Shown: one piece after another, positions 60,854 to 64,000 of the stretch
How the letters are laid out: each line of letters starts with the position of its first letter
How positions within the stretch are numbered: the stretch's first letter is position 1
Assembly: GCF_000816105.1 (NCBI RefSeq)
Contig: NZ_CP007140.1
Span: forward strand, 372,001 to 436,000
DNA length: 64,000 nucleotides
Direction of reading: 5' to 3'
Origin: Thermococcus guaymasensis DSM 11113
GTDB taxonomy: Archaea > Methanobacteriota_B > Thermococci > Thermococcales > Thermococcaceae
Made by a program: the position numbers and the translations under genes
Notes under the pieces: generated by a model
The model's input: the letters and a program-made list of their open reading frames with translations, nothing else
Databases searched by the model: none
What the model was told of the DNA's origin: nothing

Positions 60854-62320
60854 TCAGCGAAGCTCTATTCTTGCTTTTCCTTTCACATCATCTTTTTCCA
60901 GCTCAAAGCTGACGATTCCGCTGAATGAGCTTAGGTCAATGACGTTTCTGCCCGCCTTCACGTCAAATGTCTCTGAGACGGCCTCTCCTGCCGGCAGTGA
61001 GAGCTCGTACTCGTGGACGGTCAGTTTGTTGTCCCTGCTGAGGTGGAGAACCATTCTCGGCTCGCGATAGCCGTCAAGCGGGACTCCTCCGAAGGTTCCC
61101 GCACTAGTTTTCTTTGTCATGCTCGGAAGCGAGAGCGGAACCGAGAAGCTCACCGCCGGGGGCCTCTCCTGGATGATCTTCTCGTCGAGAACCACTACCT
61201 CCCTGCTGCCGGTGTCGAAGGGCGTCGCCTCAGTTGCGCCGGTGTTCGGGGTCGTGTTCGTGGCGACGAGGAGCTTTCCATCAACTTTCTCGATGCTCGT
61301 GACCCTAGCCCCGAAGGCGCCCACTATCTTCACCATCGGCGGGGCGACGTAGAGGAGGACGCTCGGCCCGGATATCGTGTTAGTTGTGGCCCAGTGAACG
61401 CCGGCGTCCTCGGGGCTGGGGCGGTATGAGGCGTCGTGGTGGGCGTTGTATGCAGTGAGGATTCCTCCGCCGACGTTTATCGCGTTCACTCTGAACGGGG
61501 CGTAGAAGGTGTAGAACTCGAAGAGGCGGAAGAACCGGAAGTCCTCGCCCATGAAGGGGTTGCCTGCCAGTATGCCCCCGCGAACGAAGGCAAACGCCCT
61601 GTTGTAGGCTGAAGCCATTGCCCCCAGCTCTGGCCTTAGGTATGGCCTTCCATCTACGCTTTTGCCTGGCTTAAAGGTCTCCCACCTCCCGCTTATCAGG
61701 TCGAGGGCCTTTATCTCTCTCAGGCCGCCTGTGAAGTTGTTCCCGACGCCGAAAAACGCAGTGTCGTGAACCCTCGTCCCCTTCGGCGAGGGCTCGTTGA
61801 GGAGGGCTTCAGCCTTACCGGTTCTCCTGTCGAGGGCGTAGACGCCAAGGTTCGCGTGGCCGTCCTCCCTCGCGAGGAGTAGCCTGTCGTTGGCGGGGTC
61901 GTAGATAATGTCGCTCACCTCGCCGGCCCAGTCTGTCTCGTGGTGGATTGAGTCCTTCCAGAGGAGCTTTACCGTTCCCTCCTCGGTGTCGTAGACGTGG
62001 ACGTGGGAGTACTTGTTGTAGAAGAGTATCCTCCCCTCCTCGCGGTAAACGGCCGGCGCGTGAACCCAGCCGCCGAAGTAAATGAACTCGTCAACCGTCT
62101 CAACCGCGTTGTAGGTGTCGCCACCGCTCGTCGGGGCATTGCCAAGAAGTGTGAAGTCGTAGACCTTTTCCTCACCGCTCTTCGCGTCTATGAAGTGCGC
62201 CTCCGCCTCGAAGGCGAGGGTAAAGTAAAGCATCCCGTTGTGGTACCTCAAGCCGAAAATTCCACCGCTGCCCCACTCCGGGCCATATCCTCCAGGGAAC
62301 CGGTAGTTCTTCAGGAGCAT
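60854..62320 (-). CDS. DUF2139 beta-propeller-like protein
   Basis: A 488-residue protein of the DUF2139 family, with repeated blade-like strands (GMLYFTLAFEAEAHFIDAKS, EFIYFGGWVHAPAVY, DIIYDPANDRLLLAREDGH, LDLISGRW) and a C-terminal beta domain. It has no signal peptide, so it probably acts in the cytoplasm. Function unknown. GGGTGATacc precedes ATG 62320. Confidence 0.78.
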   Translation of the reverse strand: MLLKNYRFPGGYGPEWGSGGIFGLRYHNGMLYFTLAFEAEAHFIDAKSGEEKVYDFTLLGNAPTSGGDTYNAVETVDEFIYFGGWVHAPAVYREEGRILFYNKYSHVHVYDTEEGTVKLLWKDSIHHETDWAGEVSDIIYDPANDRLLLAREDGHANLGVYALDRRTGKAEALLNEPSPKGTRVHDTAFFGVGNNFTGGLREIKALDLISGRWETFKPGKSVDGRPYLRPELGAMASAYNRAFAFVRGGILAGNPFMGEDFRFFRLFEFYTFYAPFRVNAINVGGGILTAYNAHHDASYRPSPEDAGVHWATTNTISGPSVLLYVAPPMVKIVGAFGARVTSIEKVDGKLLVATNTTPNTGATEATPFDTGSREVVVLDEKIIQERPPAVSFSVPLSLPSMTKKTSAGTFGGVPLDGYREPRMVLHLSRDNKLTVHEYELSLPAGEAVSETFDVKAGRNVIDLSSFSGIVSFELEKDDVKGKARIELR

Positions 62321-62397
62321 GGTATCACCCGGAGTGAGTATGAGTTTCCCTTTATTGCCCTTTCGGAGTTGGGTTTTTATACGGTGGGGCCCTATAG

Positions 62398-62751
62398 ATG
62401 ATTATGAGGCCGTATCGAGGACTGGCTATAATATTTGGCTTCTACGCACTGGGCGAGTTCACAAGTTCGGCTCTTGACCTGCCTGTGCCGGGTAGCGTGC
62501 TCGGAATGCTCTTTCTCCTCGCGACACTCCTCTCGGGGGCAGTTAAGCTTGAGTGGGTAGAAAGTGAGGCAGAGCTCCTCGTGAAGAATATGAGCGTCAT
62601 GTTCATTCCACCAGGGGTTGGGATAGTCACTTACACCGCCCTCATAAAGAGCCAGGCCGTGCCAATCGTGGGAGCGCTCGTCATCAGCTTCCTCGTGACC
62701 CTCGTGGTGACTGCAAAGACCGTTGAAATCCTCAGGAGGGAAAGAGAATGA
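62398..62751 (+). CDS. lrgA: LrgA/CidA-family membrane protein
   Basis: A 117-residue protein with four membrane helices. LGEFTSSALDLPVPGSVLGM and MSVMFIPPGVGIVTY are the family signatures. It resembles holin-like LrgA, now linked to export of small metabolites such as pyruvate. The start is ATG 62398 or 62404. It overlaps lrgB by four bases (ATGA). Confidence 0.88.
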   Translation: MIMRPYRGLAIIFGFYALGEFTSSALDLPVPGSVLGMLFLLATLLSGAVKLEWVESEAELLVKNMSVMFIPPGVGIVTYTALIKSQAVPIVGALVISFLVTLVVTAKTVEILRRERE

Positions 62752-63419
62752 ACCCGTACGGGATAACCCTGACCCTCGTCGTGTTCTACCTGTTCTCTGA
62801 GCTCCACGCAAGGAGGAAGGCGTTTTACACGAACCCCGTCCTCCTTTCGATAGCCACAATAGCAGGCATCCTTAAGCTCGGCGGCTTCTCCTACGACTCC
62901 TACATGGAGAGCGCAGTCTTTCTCAAGTTCCTCCTCGGGCCCGCTGTGGTCAGCCTGGCAGTTCCCGTCTATAAAGGCAGAGATAAGATAAAGGCGTATG
63001 TTAAAGAGATAGCGCTTGGGATAGCCGTCGGCGGGACAGTTGCAATTCTAAGCGCGTTCTACATTGCCGAACTCTTGGGCGGGAGCAGGGAAGTCCTCCT
63101 GAGCATTGCCCCGAAGAGCGTTACCACCGCCATAGCAATAGGCGTGAGCGAGGAGATAGGGGGAATTCCAGCACTAACCGCAGTCCTAGTGGTGCTTACC
63201 GGGCTTCTCGGCAATGCCTTCGCACCTGAGCTCCTGAACCTCTTCAAAGTCAGAGACAGAATAGCAAGGGGTTTGGCGACTGGCGTTAGCTCCCATGGCC
63301 TTGGGACTGCAAGAATAATAACAGAAGACGAGTTAGCGGGAGCCGTCAGTGGCCTAGCAATGGCACTAAATGGCGTTTTCACTGCGCTGATACTCCCTTA
63401 TCTCATCGAAGTCCTCTAA
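62748..63419 (+). CDS. lrgB: LrgB-family membrane protein
   Basis: A 223-residue protein with about six to seven membrane helices. LLGPAVVSLAVPVYK, LSIAPKSVTTAIAIGVSEEI and GVSSHGLGTARI are LrgB signatures. It pairs with LrgA by translational coupling. Its last 54 bases overlap the end of the Tfx-type gene on the other strand. Confidence 0.9.
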   Translation: MNPYGITLTLVVFYLFSELHARRKAFYTNPVLLSIATIAGILKLGGFSYDSYMESAVFLKFLLGPAVVSLAVPVYKGRDKIKAYVKEIALGIAVGGTVAILSAFYIAELLGGSREVLLSIAPKSVTTAIAIGVSEEIGGIPALTAVLVVLTGLLGNAFAPELLNLFKVRDRIARGLATGVSSHGLGTARIITEDELAGAVSGLAMALNGVFTALILPYLIEVL

Positions 63420-63827
63420 TATACACTCGCTTATCCTCAGTCTGTCCTTGGCGTCGAGGAAGAGCGTGAAGTCGCGCTTCGCTATCCTGTCGCTTATCGG
63501 GGCGTGTTCCACGAGGAAGGCAATTATCTCTGCTGTGTTGTACGGCACCTTGACTCCGAGCTCGTCGGCCTTCCTGAAGAGCTTATCGGGAATCTCAAAG
63601 ATGTCCTCTCCGCGCTTGACCTCAACGCTTACTTTTGAGTTGATCTGTTCCCAGATTAAGAGGGTGTTTCTAGCCTTCTCAATCTTTTCAAGGGCCCTTC
63701 TCTCAAGAATGCTAACGTTAGCCCGGCTCGTTCCGAGCATCTCGGCTATCTCGCTCTGTTTGAGGCCCATAGCCCTTAACTGGAGAATCTTAATTTGGTG
63801 ATCGGTAAGAAAGCTCTTCGGTGACAT
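63366..63827 (-). CDS. Tfx-family DNA-binding protein
   Basis: A 153-residue protein. The helix-turn-helix FLTDHQIKILQLRAMGLKQS followed by EIAEMLGTSRANVSILERRA is the Tfx pattern; the C-terminal part is a family-specific domain. Tfx of methanogens binds the promoter of molybdenum formylmethanofuran dehydrogenase; the target here is unknown. Start ATG 63827 is preferred. It is convergent with lrgB and overlaps it. Confidence 0.82.
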   Translation of the reverse strand: MSPKSFLTDHQIKILQLRAMGLKQSEIAEMLGTSRANVSILERRALEKIEKARNTLLIWEQINSKVSVEVKRGEDIFEIPDKLFRKADELGVKVPYNTAEIIAFLVEHAPISDRIAKRDFTLFLDAKDRLRISECILEDFDEIREYQRSENAI

Positions 63828-63918
63828 CTTAAACACCAAAGTTTAACAAAGCGCCAAATATTAAAAGAGTTTCGGGAGCCGAAAGGTTTATAATTTTCGG
63901 CTGGCTCCTTAGATTGGT

Positions 63919-63995
63919 GCCCCGGTAGCCTAGCCTGGCGGGGCGGCGGACTTGTAATCCGCCGGTCGCGGGTTCAAATCCCGCCCGGGGCTCCA
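63919..63995 (+). tRNA. tRNA-Thr (anticodon TGT)
   Basis: Acceptor GCCCCGG pairs with CCGGGGC, anticodon stem GCGGA/TCCGC with loop CTTGTAA gives TGT, T loop GGTTCAAATCC. CCA is encoded. A TATA box in GGTTTATAATTTTC lies about 30 bases upstream (63886-63899). Confidence 0.94.
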
Positions 63996-64000
63996 TATTC

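Overview
The window reads as a chromosome segment of a hyperthermophilic euryarchaeon of the Thermococcales, most likely Thermococcus. Evidence: archaeal-type genes (L7Ae, S28e, L24e, L15e, RNase P component 3, Pth2, TruD, Tfx-family regulator); Thermococcales specialities (CGP-CTERM surface proteins, hexulose-phosphate synthase/isomerase fusion, free serine kinase, AMP phosphorylase, p-stomatin/NfeD pair); GGTG-type ribosome binding sites; TTTAWA-type TATA boxes; tRNA genes that encode their CCA end; and two C/D box guide RNAs. Gene names come from recognising sequences by eye, without any database search.

Layout. 1-1.5 kb: end of a membrane protein, a membrane-protein gene broken by an in-frame TAG, and ndk. 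1.6-9.7 kb: an accessory island between ndk and rpl24e, genes that are normally neighbours. It holds an ABC transporter operon translationally coupled to a CGP-CTERM surface protein, two more CGP-CTERM paralogues, a 161-bp promoter repeat in two copies carrying palindromic operator candidates, a roughly 400-bp IS200/IS605-derived element without a transposase, and a gene remnant. 9.7-16.4 kb: translation genes (L24e, S28e, L7Ae, TruD, Pth2, AspRS, a KH protein) and a large surface protein. 16.4-19.6 kb: a tightly overlapping cluster led by a divergent FtsZ/tubulin-like protein lacking the GTP loop, followed by a HAD phosphatase, a 59-residue protein and a DUF4392 protein. 19.6-29.7 kb: sugar-phosphate and nucleotide genes (HPS-PHI, PyrE), LrpA, an RNA m5U methyltransferase, stomatin/NfeD, two HAD-type genes in all, SerK and two C/D sRNAs.

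29.8-31.3 kb is a complete TnpB-only insertion sequence with its RNA-coding end. 31.3-40 kb: DUF763, DUF89, RpiA, MinD-like ATPase, AMP phosphorylase, three tRNAs (Leu, Ala, Val), an LSm protein and a MobB with an extra Fe-S domain. 40.2-45.6 kb is the glycerol catabolic region (glpK, then three glycerol-3-phosphate dehydrogenase genes) with a VapBC pair in the middle; glpK carries an in-frame TGA and vapC a frameshift. 45.8-54 kb: a lipoprotein, a PrsW-type protease, L15e, an intact VapBC pair, RNase P/exosome-type genes, DUF389 and TrpB2. 54-64 kb: NhaC antiporter, family-4 uracil-DNA glycosylase, a radical SAM enzyme that looks like tetraether lipid synthase with a small partner gene, DUF2139, LrgAB, a Tfx-type regulator and tRNA-Thr.

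How the genes connect: HPS-PHI, RpiA, PyrE and AMP phosphorylase feed the pentose-phosphate/nucleotide pools of an organism lacking the classical oxidative pentose phosphate route. The glp genes would convert glycerol to DHAP if glpK is functional. The IS200/IS605 family has left one full copy, one transposase-less copy with an omega-RNA-like segment, and three minimal palindromes. Three reading-frame lesions in 64 kb (TAG, TGA, one-base deletion) mean either real gene decay or sequence errors.
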